Position numbers and translations under genes: made by a program
Assembly: GCF_015223355.1 (NCBI RefSeq)
Contig: NZ_JADFFK010000027.1
Span: forward strand, 1 to 64,000
Direction: 5' to 3'
DNA length: 64,000 nt
Source: Salipiger mangrovisoli
GTDB taxonomy: Bacteria > Pseudomonadota > Alphaproteobacteria > Rhodobacterales > Rhodobacteraceae
Shown: one piece after another, positions 19,074-28,540 of the stretch
Layout: the number at the start of each line of letters is the position of its first letter
How positions within the stretch are numbered: position 1 is the first letter of the stretch
The notes under the pieces: generated by a model
What the model saw: only the letters and a program-made list of their open reading frames with translations
Database searches by the model: none
Told to the model about the DNA's origin: nothing

Positions 19074-20816
19074 TCAGAAAATGTCGGGCTCACCGGCGGC
19101 GCGGCCGAAGTCGCGCTCGAGGTAGTCGAAGTCGCAGCCCTTGTCGGCCTGCGTCACGTGGCGCGAGAACATGTAGCCCCAGCCCCGTTCGAAGCGCGGC
19201 TCCGGCGGCGTCCATGCAGCCTTGCGGCGGGCGATCTCTTCCTCGTCCACCAGCATGTCGAGGCTGCGGTTCGGCAGGTCGAGCCGCACGATGTCGCCGG
19301 TCTTCAGCAGCGCCAGCGGCCCGCCGACGAAGCTTTCCGGCGCGACGTGCAGCACGCAGGCGCCGTAGGAGGTGCCCGACATGCGCGCGTCGGAAATCCG
19401 CAGCATGTCGCGGTGGCCCTGCTTGATCAGCGCCTTGGGGATCGGCAGCATGCCCCACTCGGGGAAGCCCGGACCGCCCTGCGGGCCGGCGTTGCGCAGC
19501 ACCATCACGTGATCGGGGGTGACATCGAGGGTCTCGTCGTCCACCGCTTTCTTCATCTCGGGGTAGCTGTCGAAGACCAGCGCCGGGCCCTCGTGAACGT
19601 GGTACTTGGGATCGCAGGCGGCGGGCTTGATGACCGCGCCATCGGGACAGAGATTGCCGCGCAGCAGCGCCAGCGAGCCCTCGTGGTAGACCGGGTTCGA
19701 CAGCGGGCGGATCACGTCGTCATTGTAGACCTCGGCGCTGGCGATCTCCGCGCCCAGCGAGCGGCCGGTGACGGTGACGCAGCTGAGGTCGAGCATGTCC
19801 TGCATCTGCTTCATCAGCGCCCGCAGGCCGCCGGCGTAGAAGAAGTCCTCCATCAGGTAGTCCTTGCCCGAGGGGCGGACATTGGCGATCAGCGGCGTGA
19901 CACGGCCAAGCGCGTCGAGGTGATCGAGCGTCAGATCGACCCCGGCGCGGCGCGCCATGGCGATGAGGTGCACCACGGCATTGGTCGAACAGCCGGTGGC
20001 CATGGCGACCTTGGCGGCGTTCTGCACCGAGGCGGGGGTGATGATCGTCTCGGGGGTCATGTCCTCCCAGACCATTTCCACCACCCGGCGGCCGCAGTCG
20101 GCGCCCATGCGCTGGTGGCCGGAGTCGGCGGCGGGGATCGACGAGGCGCCGGGCAGCGTGAGGCCCATGGCATCGGTGATCGCGGTCATCGTCGAGGCGG
20201 TGCCCATGGTCATGCAGGTGCCCGCCGAGCGCGCGATGCCGCCCTGCAGCCCGAGCCATTCCTCATCGGTGATATTGCCGGCGCGGCGCTCGTCCCAGTA
20301 TTTCCAGGCATCCGAGCCGGAGCCGAGGATCTTGCCCGCGTAATTGCCGCGCAGCATCGGACCGGCGGGCAGGAAGATGAACGGCACGCCTGCCGAGATC
20401 GCCCCCATGACGAGCCCCGGTGTGGTCTTGTCGCAGCCGCCCATCAGCACCACGCCGTCGAGCGGGTGGGCGCGGATCTGCTCTTCGGTCTCCATCGCCA
20501 GCATATTGCGGTAGAGCATGGAGGTCGGCTTGTTGAAGCTCTCATCCACGGAAAGCGCCGGCATCTCGACCGGGAAGCCGCCCGCCTGAAGCACGCCGCG
20601 CTTCACGTCCTTGACGCGCTCGGGGAAGTGGCTGTGGCAGGAATTCAGCTCGGACCAGGTGTTGAGGATGCCGATGATCGGCTTGTCGCGGAACTCGCCT
20701 TCGGAATAGCCCAGCTGCATCATCCGCGAGCGGTGGCCGAAGCTGCGCAGATCGTCAGGCGCGAACCAGCGCGCGCTGCGCAGATCGGCCGGGGTCTTGC
20801 GGTGTCCTTGCGACAT
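19074..20816 (-). CDS. IlvD/Edd-family sugar-acid dehydratase, copy 2 (inverted)
   Basis: 580 residues. Fe-S cysteines C60, C128 and C201 lie in the same motifs as in the gene at 13057. Start MSQGHRKTP at 20816 follows TGGAGGAGAATC. First gene of the minus-strand pentonate operon, divergent from TTT system 2. The DNA is a mosaic relative to the plus-strand copy: long identical blocks at both ends alternate with diverged blocks, which suggests gene conversion. Probably dehydrates a pentonate to its 2-keto-3-deoxy acid. Confidence 0.9.
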   Translation of the reverse strand: MSQGHRKTPADLRSARWFAPDDLRSFGHRSRMMQLGYSEGEFRDKPIIGILNTWSELNSCHSHFPERVKDVKRGVLQAGGFPVEMPALSVDESFNKPTSMLYRNMLAMETEEQIRAHPLDGVVLMGGCDKTTPGLVMGAISAGVPFIFLPAGPMLRGNYAGKILGSGSDAWKYWDERRAGNITDEEWLGLQGGIARSAGTCMTMGTASTMTAITDAMGLTLPGASSIPAADSGHQRMGADCGRRVVEMVWEDMTPETIITPASVQNAAKVAMATGCSTNAVVHLIAMARRAGVDLTLDHLDALGRVTPLIANVRPSGKDYLMEDFFYAGGLRALMKQMQDMLDLSCVTVTGRSLGAEIASAEVYNDDVIRPLSNPVYHEGSLALLRGNLCPDGAVIKPAACDPKYHVHEGPALVFDSYPEMKKAVDDETLDVTPDHVMVLRNAGPQGGPGFPEWGMLPIPKALIKQGHRDMLRISDARMSGTSYGACVLHVAPESFVGGPLALLKTGDIVRLDLPNRSLDMLVDEEEIARRKAAWTPPEPRFERGWGYMFSRHVTQADKGCDFDYLERDFGRAAGEPDIF

Positions 20817-20851
20817 GATTCTCCTCCAGTTCATCGCGGTGGTCTGTGATT

Positions 20852-20869
20852 GATGTATGCGAATACATC
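20852..20869. promoter_or_regulatory. LacI-type operator palindrome 1
   Basis: Perfect inverted repeat GATGTAT-GCGA-ATACATC, 36 bases upstream of the dehydratase start and about 180 bases before tctC of system 2. The likely ligand is the LacI-family regulator encoded at 24129, at the end of the divergent operon. Confidence 0.6.
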
Positions 20870-20960
20870 TCACATCGTCAAGTAATCCTATGGGCGTTTC
20901 GGCCTGTATTCATCGCTATTGCGAGGTCTTGACATGTCAGGTGTGAATGTGGTCTTTCTT

Positions 20961-20980
20961 TATGTATGCGCTTGCATGGC
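20961..20980. promoter_or_regulatory. LacI-type operator palindrome 2
   Basis: TATGTATGCGCTTGCATGGC, sharing the GTATGCG core with the palindrome at 20852 but imperfect on the right side. It lies about 65 bases before the tctC start. Two sites 109 bases apart could let one LacI tetramer control both divergent operons, which is inference. Confidence 0.5.
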
Positions 20981-21046
20981 GCGGGGCGAGATTGGAGACG
21001 CCCAAGGGGAACCAAAGGGCCGCAACCCGGCCACAGGGAGGACTTG

Positions 21047-22093
21047 ATGACATTTACCCGCAGAACACTTCTTGCCGCCGTCTCGGCGGCCATGGTCGCA
21101 GCGCCGCTTGCCGCCGAGGCGCAGAACCTGCCGCGCAACATGCGCATGGTGATCGGATCGACCTCGACCGGCGGTGACACCTACCAGAACTCCGCCATCG
21201 TCGCCGAGGCGCTTGCGGAAAAGCTGGGCATCAATATCAAGGTCGATGCGGTGGGGGCCTCCGAGGGCTTCAAGGCACTGGGTCGCGATAAGCGCGGCAC
21301 CACCATCATGATGTTCCACGATCAGAGCTTTCTGGGGAACCTCTATGGCGTGACCGGCTACGCCGATCCGTTCGCCGACTACCTCGTCGGCCCCACCGTG
21401 GCGATCAACCCGGGCAATGCCTACCTGGTGCCCGCCGACAGCCCGTACCAGTCGATGGAAGACATCTTTGCCGCTGCCGAGGCGGGCACGCGGGTGCGCG
21501 TCGCGATCCAGCCGGGCGGCGTGTCCGAGATCGGCTTCACCGCGATGAAGAACGCCGCGCGGGTGCGCGCGCCGGGGTCCGAGGCGAACATCGTCGCGGT
21601 CAACACCGGCTCGCAGTCCGACAAGAACCAGGCGATGTGGGATGATCTGGCCGATGTGATCAACGGCTCGATCCAGGCCAACGAACAGTTCACCCAGCTT
21701 GATCCCTCGGACGAGAAGGCCATGCGCTTCGTCTGGATCACCGCGCGCCCCGAGACGCTGGAGCAGGCCCCCGAGGCCGGCATGGGCGGGACCACTCGCG
21801 CCGACATGCTGAGCTATGCCAGCCCCGAGACCAGCGTGACGCTGGACGGGTCCGAAGACTTCACCTTCGACAAGGAGTTCTTCCTGCTGTTCAACAAGGA
21901 CATGGACCCCGAGATCATCACCGCCATCGACACGGCGCTGACCGAGATCTATTCCGAGGGTGCCATTCAGGAACGCCAAAAGGCCTCTTTCTTCATTCCC
22001 GACTTCCTGCCTTCGGAGGAGGCGCGCGAGCACCTGACCAAGAAGCGCGACACCTACAAGCAGGTGATTGACGACATCACCTCGGGCTCCTGA
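21047..22093 (+). CDS. tctC: TTT periplasmic solute-binding protein TctC (system 2, divergent)
   Basis: 348 residues. Start MTFTRRTLLAAVSAAMV at 21047 with GGGAGGAC upstream; the longer open frame from 20966 would delete the signal peptide start. The signal peptide ends near AAEAQN (about residue 25). It differs from the other three TctC proteins in the first ligand loop: MVIGSTSTGGDTYQN instead of the PWxAGGGTD form. It may therefore bind a different class of carboxylate. First gene of tctC-tctB-tctA-lacI, divergent from the pentonate operon. Confidence 0.85.
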   Translation: MTFTRRTLLAAVSAAMVAAPLAAEAQNLPRNMRMVIGSTSTGGDTYQNSAIVAEALAEKLGINIKVDAVGASEGFKALGRDKRGTTIMMFHDQSFLGNLYGVTGYADPFADYLVGPTVAINPGNAYLVPADSPYQSMEDIFAAAEAGTRVRVAIQPGGVSEIGFTAMKNAARVRAPGSEANIVAVNTGSQSDKNQAMWDDLADVINGSIQANEQFTQLDPSDEKAMRFVWITARPETLEQAPEAGMGGTTRADMLSYASPETSVTLDGSEDFTFDKEFFLLFNKDMDPEIITAIDTALTEIYSEGAIQERQKASFFIPDFLPSEEAREHLTKKRDTYKQVIDDITSGS

Positions 22094-22111
22094 TCCGCCG
22101 GATCCCGAAGA

Positions 22112-22137
22112 CCCGGCCGGGCATAGCCCTGGCCGGG
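22112..22137 (+). other. Stem-loop between tctC and tctB (system 2)
   Basis: CCCGGCC pairs with GGCCGGG, and the inner GGGC-ATA-GCCC continues the stem past a one-base bulge. It starts 18 bases after the tctC stop. No T-tract follows. Its placement is equivalent to the stem-loops of systems 1 and 3. Confidence 0.55.
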
Positions 22138-22171
22138 CGCTCTGACGCTTGCCACCCATAGGGAGGACCCA

Positions 22172-22591
22172 ATGGGCGACCTTACCCGTGTGACCATCGA
22201 CTTCGACACGTCACACCTGATCTTTCCCACCCTCATCGCGATCGTCCTCGGCCTGCTCGGCCTTGCCATCGTGATCCGCGACCGCGCGCGCATCGCCGCG
22301 GCGGGCAGCTACTGGCGCGCCTCGTGGTCGGCAATGGACAAGCCGCGGTTCCTCGGCGCGCTGGCGCTGACGCTGCTGTATTTCTCGCTGATGGTTCCGG
22401 TGGGCGACATCTGGCCCAACACGGGCATGGGCTTCCTGCTGTGCTCGATCCCCTACGTGCTGGCGACCGGCATCCTGTTCATGCACGAACGGAGCCTGCG
22501 GCAAATCCTGCCGCTGCTGATCGTCGCGGTGGTGGGCCCCACCTTCGTGTGGTGGCTGTTCACCTATCCCCTCTTCCTGACTCTGCCCTGA
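22172..22591 (+). CDS. tctB: TTT transporter small membrane subunit TctB (system 2)
   Basis: 139 residues with four predicted membrane segments (for example LIAIVLGLLGLAIVI near 20 and LLIVAVVGPTFVWWLF near 115), typical of TctB. AGGGAGGACCC precedes the ATG. Ten bases separate it from tctA. Function is the accessory membrane subunit of the TTT importer. Confidence 0.85.
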   Translation: MGDLTRVTIDFDTSHLIFPTLIAIVLGLLGLAIVIRDRARIAAAGSYWRASWSAMDKPRFLGALALTLLYFSLMVPVGDIWPNTGMGFLLCSIPYVLATGILFMHERSLRQILPLLIVAVVGPTFVWWLFTYPLFLTLP

Positions 22592-22601
22592 GGTTCGGCC
22601 C

Positions 22602-24098
22602 ATGTTCGAGATCCTTACCCCGCTTTTCGTCTCGCTGATCGTCGGCGGCACGCTTGTCGGCATCATCTTCGGGGCGATCCCCGGCATGACCGCCACCATG
22701 GCCGTCGCCGTCTGCCTGCCGCTGACCTATTCGCTGGGCCTCGAGAACGGGCTGGCGCTGCTGCTCGGGCTCTACGTCGGCGGCATCTCGGGGGGCCTCG
22801 TGCCCGCCATCCTGCTGGGCATTCCCGGCACGCCGAGCTCGATCACCACAACCTTCGACGGCTATCCCATGGCGCAGAAGGGCGAGGGCGAGAAGGCGCT
22901 GCGCATCGGCATCGTCGCCTCGCTGGTCGGCGGTCTCATCTCGCTGCTCGTGCTCGATCTCTTCGCGCCGACGCTGGCCGATTTCGCCATCAAGTTCTCC
23001 TACGTCGAAAAGTTCCTGATCATCTTCTTCGCCCTCACCGTCATGGCGGCGCTGTCCTCGGACATGCTGCTGGGCATCTTCTCGGGCGTGCTGGGGATCT
23101 TCGTGGCACTGATCGGCACCTATGACATTTCGGATGGCGGCAACGGCAACCTGCGGCTGGTGCCGCCGGGCACCGAATACTGGCTGGAGAGCGGCTTCTC
23201 GCTGCTGCCGGTGCTGATCGGTCTTTTCGGTTTCGCCGCGATCCTCGAGCAAGCCGAGATCGGCGTGCCAAAAGGCCACTCGTCCAAGGACATCAACGTC
23301 GGTAAGCACTCGCGGTTCTCCTTCGGCATCTTCAAAGGCCAGAGCATCAACCTTGTGCGCTCCTCGCTGATCGGCACCTTCATCGGCATCCTGCCGGGTG
23401 TCGGCGGCTCGGCGGCCTCAATCATCAGCTACACCAATGCCAAGACCTTCTCGAAGACGCCCGAGCGCTTCGGCAAGGGCGAGCCCGGCGGCATCATCGC
23501 CTCGGAGGCGGGCAACAACGGGCTGACCGGCGGTGCGCTGGTGCCGCTGCTGTCGCTGGGCATCCCCGGGGATTCCACCACCGCTCTGCTGATCGGCGCC
23601 TTCACCCTTCAGGGCGTGCAGGTCGGCCCGCTGTTCATCGGCAACAACCCCGGAACGTGGGACGCGATGATCATCGCCATGCTGATCGCCAACATCGCCA
23701 TGTTCGCGATGATGTACTTCGCGATCCGCTACTTCGCCCTTGTGGTCACGATCCCTAAGCACATCCTGTTCCCGGTGATCCTGATGATGTGCGTGATCGG
23801 AGCCTACACGATCAACTACGGCATCATGTTCGACGTCTGGACGCTGCTGATCTTCGGGGTGCTGGGCTGGCTCTTCACCAAGCTGCGGCTTGAGGTGGCG
23901 CCCTTCATCATCGGCTTCATCCTCGGGCCGTCGGCGGAGGTCTACTTCGTCAAGAGCCTCGAGAGCTTCGGCGATGTGACCATCTTCTTTACCAAGAGCT
24001 GGATCGCGGTGATCCTCTGGGTGCTGATCATCGGCTCGGTGGCAGGGGCGGTGCTTATGGCGAGAAAGAACCGGCAGATCGCGGAAGAGCCCGTCTGA
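22602..24098 (+). CDS. tctA: TTT transporter large membrane subunit TctA (system 2)
   Basis: 498 residues, multi-spanning permease. Family motifs IIFGAIPGMTATMAVAV near 20, GILPGVGGSAASIISY near 262 and LGIPGDSTTALLIGAF near 322. Its sequence is well separated from the TctA proteins of systems 1 and 3, which resemble each other more. Followed closely by the LacI regulator gene. Confidence 0.93.
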   Translation: MFEILTPLFVSLIVGGTLVGIIFGAIPGMTATMAVAVCLPLTYSLGLENGLALLLGLYVGGISGGLVPAILLGIPGTPSSITTTFDGYPMAQKGEGEKALRIGIVASLVGGLISLLVLDLFAPTLADFAIKFSYVEKFLIIFFALTVMAALSSDMLLGIFSGVLGIFVALIGTYDISDGGNGNLRLVPPGTEYWLESGFSLLPVLIGLFGFAAILEQAEIGVPKGHSSKDINVGKHSRFSFGIFKGQSINLVRSSLIGTFIGILPGVGGSAASIISYTNAKTFSKTPERFGKGEPGGIIASEAGNNGLTGGALVPLLSLGIPGDSTTALLIGAFTLQGVQVGPLFIGNNPGTWDAMIIAMLIANIAMFAMMYFAIRYFALVVTIPKHILFPVILMMCVIGAYTINYGIMFDVWTLLIFGVLGWLFTKLRLEVAPFIIGFILGPSAEVYFVKSLESFGDVTIFFTKSWIAVILWVLIIGSVAGAVLMARKNRQIAEEPV

Positions 24099-24128
24099 GG
24101 CTTGCGCCCGCCACCGGCTGGATCAAAG

Positions 24129-25175
24129 ATGCGCGCGATGAATGACGATCAAGCGAAAAAGCCGCGGGCGGCCCGGAAAGGGCAGGGCCGCGGCGTCACC
24201 ATGGAAACGGTGGGACGGTTGGCCGGCGTGAGCCAGGTGACGGTGTCGCGCGCGCTGTCGGATCCCTCCAAGGTCTCCCCCGCGACGCTGGCCAAGATCC
24301 AGGAGGCGATCGCCCAGACAGGGTTTGTGCCAAACGCGCTGGCCGGGGCGCTGGCCTCCAGCAAGTCGATGCTGATCTCGGCGTTGGTGCCCTCAATCAC
24401 CAACATCGTCTATTCCTCGATGGTGAAGGCCTTCTCCGAGGAGATGCGCCGCGAGGGCTATGAGATCCTGCTGTCCGAGACGGGGTTCAACGCCGAGGAA
24501 GAGGAAAAGCTGATCGCCGCGCACCTGTCACGCCGCCCCGACGCGATGTTCCTCACCGGAATCCACCACAGCGCGCAGGCACGCCGGATGTTGCTTGCTG
24601 CCGAGATCCCGGTGGTCGAGGTCTGGGATATCACCGATAGCCCGATTGATTTCTGCGTCGGTTTCAACCATGCGGAGACCGGCCGTGCCGCCGCCGAATA
24701 TGCGCGTCGAAAAGGCTTTGCGCAGGTTGGCGTGGTCTCTGCCGGCGACGAGCGGGCGCAGCGTCGTGGTGACGCCTTTGTGCGCGAATGGGAACGTGGC
24801 GGCGGTGGTCGGGTCTACCGCGCCTTCTTCGATGCGACGGCGACGCTGGCGAATGGCCGCGCCGGGCTGCTCCGCCTGCTCGAACAGGGTTTTACTGGCG
24901 GCCTGGTGCATTGCTCTTCGGACCTTCTGGCACATGGAGTGATGATCGAGGCGCGGGCACGCGGGCTCGACGTGCCAGGGCAGATAGCGGTGCTCGGTTT
25001 TGGCGACCAGCCGTTCGCCGACGCGGTCGAGCCGCCGATCACCACGGTGCGCGTCGATCTTGCCGCCTTTGGCCGGGCCGCGGCGCAAGCCATGCTGGGA
25101 CCTCTGCGCGGCGACCGCAGCGGACCCGCGATCATCGACCTCGGCTTTGAAATTGTCGAGCGGAAGTCCGCGTAG
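24129..25175 (+). CDS. LacI-family transcriptional regulator
   Basis: 348 residues. N-terminal HTH VTMETVGRLAGVSQVTVSRA near residues 20-40 with the hinge after NALAGALAS, then a periplasmic-binding-protein fold (ISALVPSITNIVYSSM near 75) that binds a small sugar or sugar acid. Starts at 24102, 24129 and 24138 are possible; 24129 is chosen but no clear ribosome site decides. Last gene behind tctCBA of system 2. Palindromes at 20852 and 20961 are plausible operators. Confidence 0.87.
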   Translation: MRAMNDDQAKKPRAARKGQGRGVTMETVGRLAGVSQVTVSRALSDPSKVSPATLAKIQEAIAQTGFVPNALAGALASSKSMLISALVPSITNIVYSSMVKAFSEEMRREGYEILLSETGFNAEEEEKLIAAHLSRRPDAMFLTGIHHSAQARRMLLAAEIPVVEVWDITDSPIDFCVGFNHAETGRAAAEYARRKGFAQVGVVSAGDERAQRRGDAFVREWERGGGGRVYRAFFDATATLANGRAGLLRLLEQGFTGGLVHCSSDLLAHGVMIEARARGLDVPGQIAVLGFGDQPFADAVEPPITTVRVDLAAFGRAAAQAMLGPLRGDRSGPAIIDLGFEIVERKSA

Positions 25176-25362
25176 ATTTCATGGTTCTGTCGCGCGAATG
25201 GTCCTTACGTTGAAGAAAATTCACTCGACCTGCTCCGGTCGCTGACTGAGATTCGGGCGTCGTCTGAAAAACGGCCGGGGCATCGCGGGATAATACTGCG
25301 TCTACCATGTCTCTGAGCCGTCGTTGGGCGCAAGTACGGCCATCGGTCGACGGCTGCGAGAT

Positions 25363-26871
25363 CTACGCCCCAGCCTTAGCCTTCCGCGCCGGACCTATCC
25401 GCAGCATCCAGATGAAGCCGAGCGTCAGCAGCAGCAGCACGAGGCTGATCGGGCTGGTCACGAAGATGCTGGGGTCTCCCTTGGAGACGATCAGCGACCG
25501 GCGCAGGAACTCCTCGAAGTAGGGGCCGAGGATGACCCCCATCAGCGCCGGGACCACCGGGTAGCCGCAGACCCGCAGCAGCATGGCAAGCACGCCGATG
25601 GCCAGCGCCACCCACATCTGGAAGATCGAGAAGGTCGAAGCGTAGACGCCGACCATCGAGATCATCCCGATGAAGGCATAGAGCACGCCGCGGTTGATCC
25701 GCGAGAGGCGCAGGTAGACCGGGCCGAAAAGCAGAACCGACACGAAGATTAGCAGCGAGGCGACGAAGAGCGCCGCGAACATCGGCGAGACCACCATGAA
25801 GTTGTCCGACAGCAGCGTCGGTCCCGGCACGAGCCCATGCAGCAGCAGCACGCCGAAGATGATCGCGGTCACCGCGTCGCCGGGAATGCCCATGGTCAGC
25901 AGCGGAATGATCGCGCCGCCGCAGACGCCGTTGTTCGCCGCCTCCGAGGCGGAAAGCCCCTCGTAGGAGCCCTTGCCGAACTCTTCGGGCTTCTTCGCGC
26001 TGCGCTTGGCCTCGGCATAGGCGATGAACGAGGCCATAGAGGCGCCGCCGCCGGGCAGCATGCCGATCAGCACGCCGAGCACCGAGCTGCGCAGCATGGC
26101 GAAGAGCCCGACCTCGCGGATCCGCGCGCGGCTCGGCAGGAAGTCGCGACGGCGCGGCGCGGGCAGGTCGGCCACGGCCTGCGCCTGGCTCAGCCGGGCG
26201 GGCATCCCGGCCTGTGCGATCAGCTCGCAGACGGCGAAGAGCCCGATGACGGCGGGCAGGAGGTTGACGCCCTCGATCAGGTTGTAGCTGCCGAAGTCGA
26301 ACCGGCCCTCGGGCAGCATCGGGTCGATGCCGACCGTGGCGATCATCAGGCCGATCGCCATGGCGGTGGCGGATTTCAGCAGCGAGCCCTGCGAGACGAT
26401 GGTCACGGTGACGATGGCCAGCAGCACCAGCGAGAACTTGTCCGGGGTCTGGAAGAGCAGCGCCACGCTGCTCACCGGCTTGGCGAGCGCGATCAGGATG
26501 ACGACGCCGGTCAGCCCGCCGATGGTCGAGGCGAAGGCGCTCATGCCGAGGGCCTGCGCGCCCTCGCCGCGCTTCATCAGCGCGTGGCCGTCGACCGTGG
26601 TGATCGCGCCCGAGGGGGCGCCGGGGATGTTCAGCGTGATGCCGGTGATCGAGCCCGCGTAGAGCCCGGCCATGTAGATCCCCGCCACCATGACCAGCGC
26701 GTCGGCGACGTCCATGCTGAAGGTGAAGGGCAACAGCAGCGCGATGGCCAGCGTCGCGGTCAGCCCGGGGATGGCGCCGAAGAGGAGGCCGAGGAGGAAG
26801 CCGCCGATGAGGTAAAGGAAGGTCACCGGATGCAACAGCATGAGGAAACCGTCGACGATTTGCGCGGCCAT
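25363..26871 (-). CDS. tctA: TTT transporter large membrane subunit TctA (system 3)
   Basis: 502 residues with TctA glycine motifs LLFGAIPGLTATLAIALLLP near 30, GMLPGGGASMASFIAY near 270 and MGIPGDAVTAIIFGVLLLHG near 325. Last gene of the minus-strand operon ThDP enzyme-tctC-tctB-tctA. It converges with the LacI gene across a 187-base gap in which no strong terminator was seen. Confidence 0.93.
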   Translation of the reverse strand: MAAQIVDGFLMLLHPVTFLYLIGGFLLGLLFGAIPGLTATLAIALLLPFTFSMDVADALVMVAGIYMAGLYAGSITGITLNIPGAPSGAITTVDGHALMKRGEGAQALGMSAFASTIGGLTGVVILIALAKPVSSVALLFQTPDKFSLVLLAIVTVTIVSQGSLLKSATAMAIGLMIATVGIDPMLPEGRFDFGSYNLIEGVNLLPAVIGLFAVCELIAQAGMPARLSQAQAVADLPAPRRRDFLPSRARIREVGLFAMLRSSVLGVLIGMLPGGGASMASFIAYAEAKRSAKKPEEFGKGSYEGLSASEAANNGVCGGAIIPLLTMGIPGDAVTAIIFGVLLLHGLVPGPTLLSDNFMVVSPMFAALFVASLLIFVSVLLFGPVYLRLSRINRGVLYAFIGMISMVGVYASTFSIFQMWVALAIGVLAMLLRVCGYPVVPALMGVILGPYFEEFLRRSLIVSKGDPSIFVTSPISLVLLLLTLGFIWMLRIGPARKAKAGA

Positions 26872-26872
26872 C

Positions 26873-27370
26873 TCAGAACTCCCAGAGCGGCAGGTAGAGG
26901 TCGAAGAGCTGGACGAAGAAGAGCCAGCCGAAGAGGGTGACGCAGAGCCCGGTCGCGACGCCGATCAGCGCCGCCCGGCGCAGCTTGCCGTTTTCCTCGA
27001 AATTGAAGCAGCCGGCGATCAGCGCGGTGTAGACGAAGGCCGCGGGCAGGTAGCCGACGTAGAAGAACCCGAGGATGAAGCCGGCGGTCAGCGCGATGGC
27101 CAGCACCGGGCCGAGCAGGCCGACGCGGGGCACGTGGTCGGAGCCCTCGGCGGCGGCGGCGGGCTTGCGCAGCTCGGCGCCGAGGATGCAGACCACCGCG
27201 ACATAGACGAAGCCGCAGAGCAGCGAGGGCAGGAAGGACGGCCCGGGCTCGCCGGTGGCGAAGGGGCGGCTCATCTGCAGGATCTGGCTGGCGTAGACGG
27301 TGTTCCCGGCGAGCAGCAGCAGCGCAAAGAGGATCTGCCGGGCGGACCGCGGAGAGGAGGAAGTGGACAT
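26873..27370 (-). CDS. tctB: TTT transporter small membrane subunit TctB (system 3)
   Basis: 165 residues. The start MSTSSSPRSARQ at 27370 is chosen over the upstream in-frame ATG at 27403 because AAAGGA sits 8 bases ahead. Hydrophobic segments near ILFALLLLAGNTVYA and VAVVCILGAEL, then a C-terminal pair, fit TctB. It is separated from tctA by a single base. Confidence 0.85.
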   Translation of the reverse strand: MSTSSSPRSARQILFALLLLAGNTVYASQILQMSRPFATGEPGPSFLPSLLCGFVYVAVVCILGAELRKPAAAAEGSDHVPRVGLLGPVLAIALTAGFILGFFYVGYLPAAFVYTALIAGCFNFEENGKLRRAALIGVATGLCVTLFGWLFFVQLFDLYLPLWEF

Positions 27371-27450
27371 CGGAGGGGTCCTTTGTCTTGCGCGGGGGCG
27401 CAAGGCGCGTGCCGCAGGGAACCGGGTCCGCGCGGCGGCGCATCGAAACG

Positions 27451-27481
27451 AAAAAGCGGGGCCCGCGCGGTGGCGGGCCCC
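27451..27481 (-). terminator. Terminator-like stem-loop between tctC and tctB (system 3)
   Basis: Perfect 9-bp GC stem GGGGCCCGC / GCGGGCCCC around a six-base loop. On the minus strand it is followed by GCTTTTTCG. It lies 12 bases after the tctC stop and inside the operon, so it should act as a partial terminator giving more tctC than tctBA transcript. Confidence 0.75.
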
Positions 27482-27493
27482 GAGGGGGGGGGA

Positions 27494-28480
27494 TTACTTG
27501 CTCAGAAGACCGTCGGCCACCAGCTCGTCGGTCAGCGCAAAGGCCTTTTCCTGCGAGGCCTTGACGTAGGCGGCGGTGTCCTCGGCATTCATCCAGACCG
27601 CGCCCATGCCGGTGTCCGCGGCGACCTTCTGGAACTCGGGATTGTCGAAGACCTTGGCGAAGGCGGCCTCTAGCGCGGCGCGCTGCTCGGCATCCACCTC
27701 GGCCTGCGTGGCGAGCAGGCGGAAGCCGCCCCAGACCACGTCATAGCCGCTTTCCTTGAAGGTCGGCACGTCGGGGAACTCGTCCGAACGCGCGTCGGCC
27801 ATCACCGCCAGCACGCGGGCCTGGCCGGACTGGATCGCGGGATAGGCGGCCGAGATGCTGGTCGAGGCGGCGTCGGTCTCGCCCGAGAGCAGCCCCTCCA
27901 TCTGCGGGCCCGAGCCCTTGGGATAGGGCACGTGCTGCACGTCGATCTCGGCCTGCTTGGCGAAATCGAGCGCCGGCAGGTGCCAGACGCCGCCGATGCC
28001 GACGTTGGAGATCTTCAGAGTGCCGGGGGCCGCCTTTGCCGCCGCGACGAACTCGTCGAGCGTGGTGAAGGGCGCGTCGGCGCGCACGATGATCGCCGTC
28101 GGGTGGACGGTGACCGCGCCGAGATAGGCGAGCTGCTCGGTGTCATAGCCGGGGACAAGCTCGTTGTAGGGCACGGTGATCACGCTGTCCCAGGTGAGCG
28201 AGCCGATGGTGTAGCCGTCGGGGCGCGACTTCATCAGGCGCAGCGTGCCGACGCCGCTCTGCGCGCCGGTGATGTTCTGGGTGTTGACGCCGACGCCGAG
28301 CGGCTCCTCGGCGAAGCTGAGGAAGCTGCGCATCACGGTGTCGGTGCCGCCGCCGGCGCTCCAGGGCATGATGTGCATGATGTCCTTGCTCGGGTACTCG
28401 GCCGCCTGGGCAGGGCCATGCAGCGCGGCCGTCAGGGTCGCGGCCGCGGCGAAGAGCTTCGTCACATCCAGTAGTTTCAT
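27494..28480 (-). CDS. tctC: TTT periplasmic solute-binding protein TctC (system 3)
   Basis: 328 residues. Signal peptide MKLLDVTKLFAAAATLTAAL with cleavage near AQAAEYP. Ligand-loop motif MPWSAGGGTDTVMR near residue 38, and PYPKGSGPQMEGLLSGETD near 180. Resembles the system 1 receptor. ATG at 28480 with CAGGAGAC upstream. It sits 60 bases downstream of the ThDP enzyme gene, so the imported acid is probably a substrate or precursor of that enzyme. Confidence 0.93.
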   Translation of the reverse strand: MKLLDVTKLFAAAATLTAALHGPAQAAEYPSKDIMHIMPWSAGGGTDTVMRSFLSFAEEPLGVGVNTQNITGAQSGVGTLRLMKSRPDGYTIGSLTWDSVITVPYNELVPGYDTEQLAYLGAVTVHPTAIIVRADAPFTTLDEFVAAAKAAPGTLKISNVGIGGVWHLPALDFAKQAEIDVQHVPYPKGSGPQMEGLLSGETDAASTSISAAYPAIQSGQARVLAVMADARSDEFPDVPTFKESGYDVVWGGFRLLATQAEVDAEQRAALEAAFAKVFDNPEFQKVAADTGMGAVWMNAEDTAAYVKASQEKAFALTDELVADGLLSK

Positions 28481-28540
28481 GGGGAGTCTCCTGTTGGGGG
28501 AATGGCAGTCCGGTCTTGTGGCTTGGGGCTGGGTGCCGGA

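Noticed and set aside
25176-25362. A terminator between the convergent lacI and tctA (system 3) genes
   Set aside because: Only a 5-bp CGACC/GGTCG stem at 25226-25241 was seen, without a T-tract. Too weak to call.
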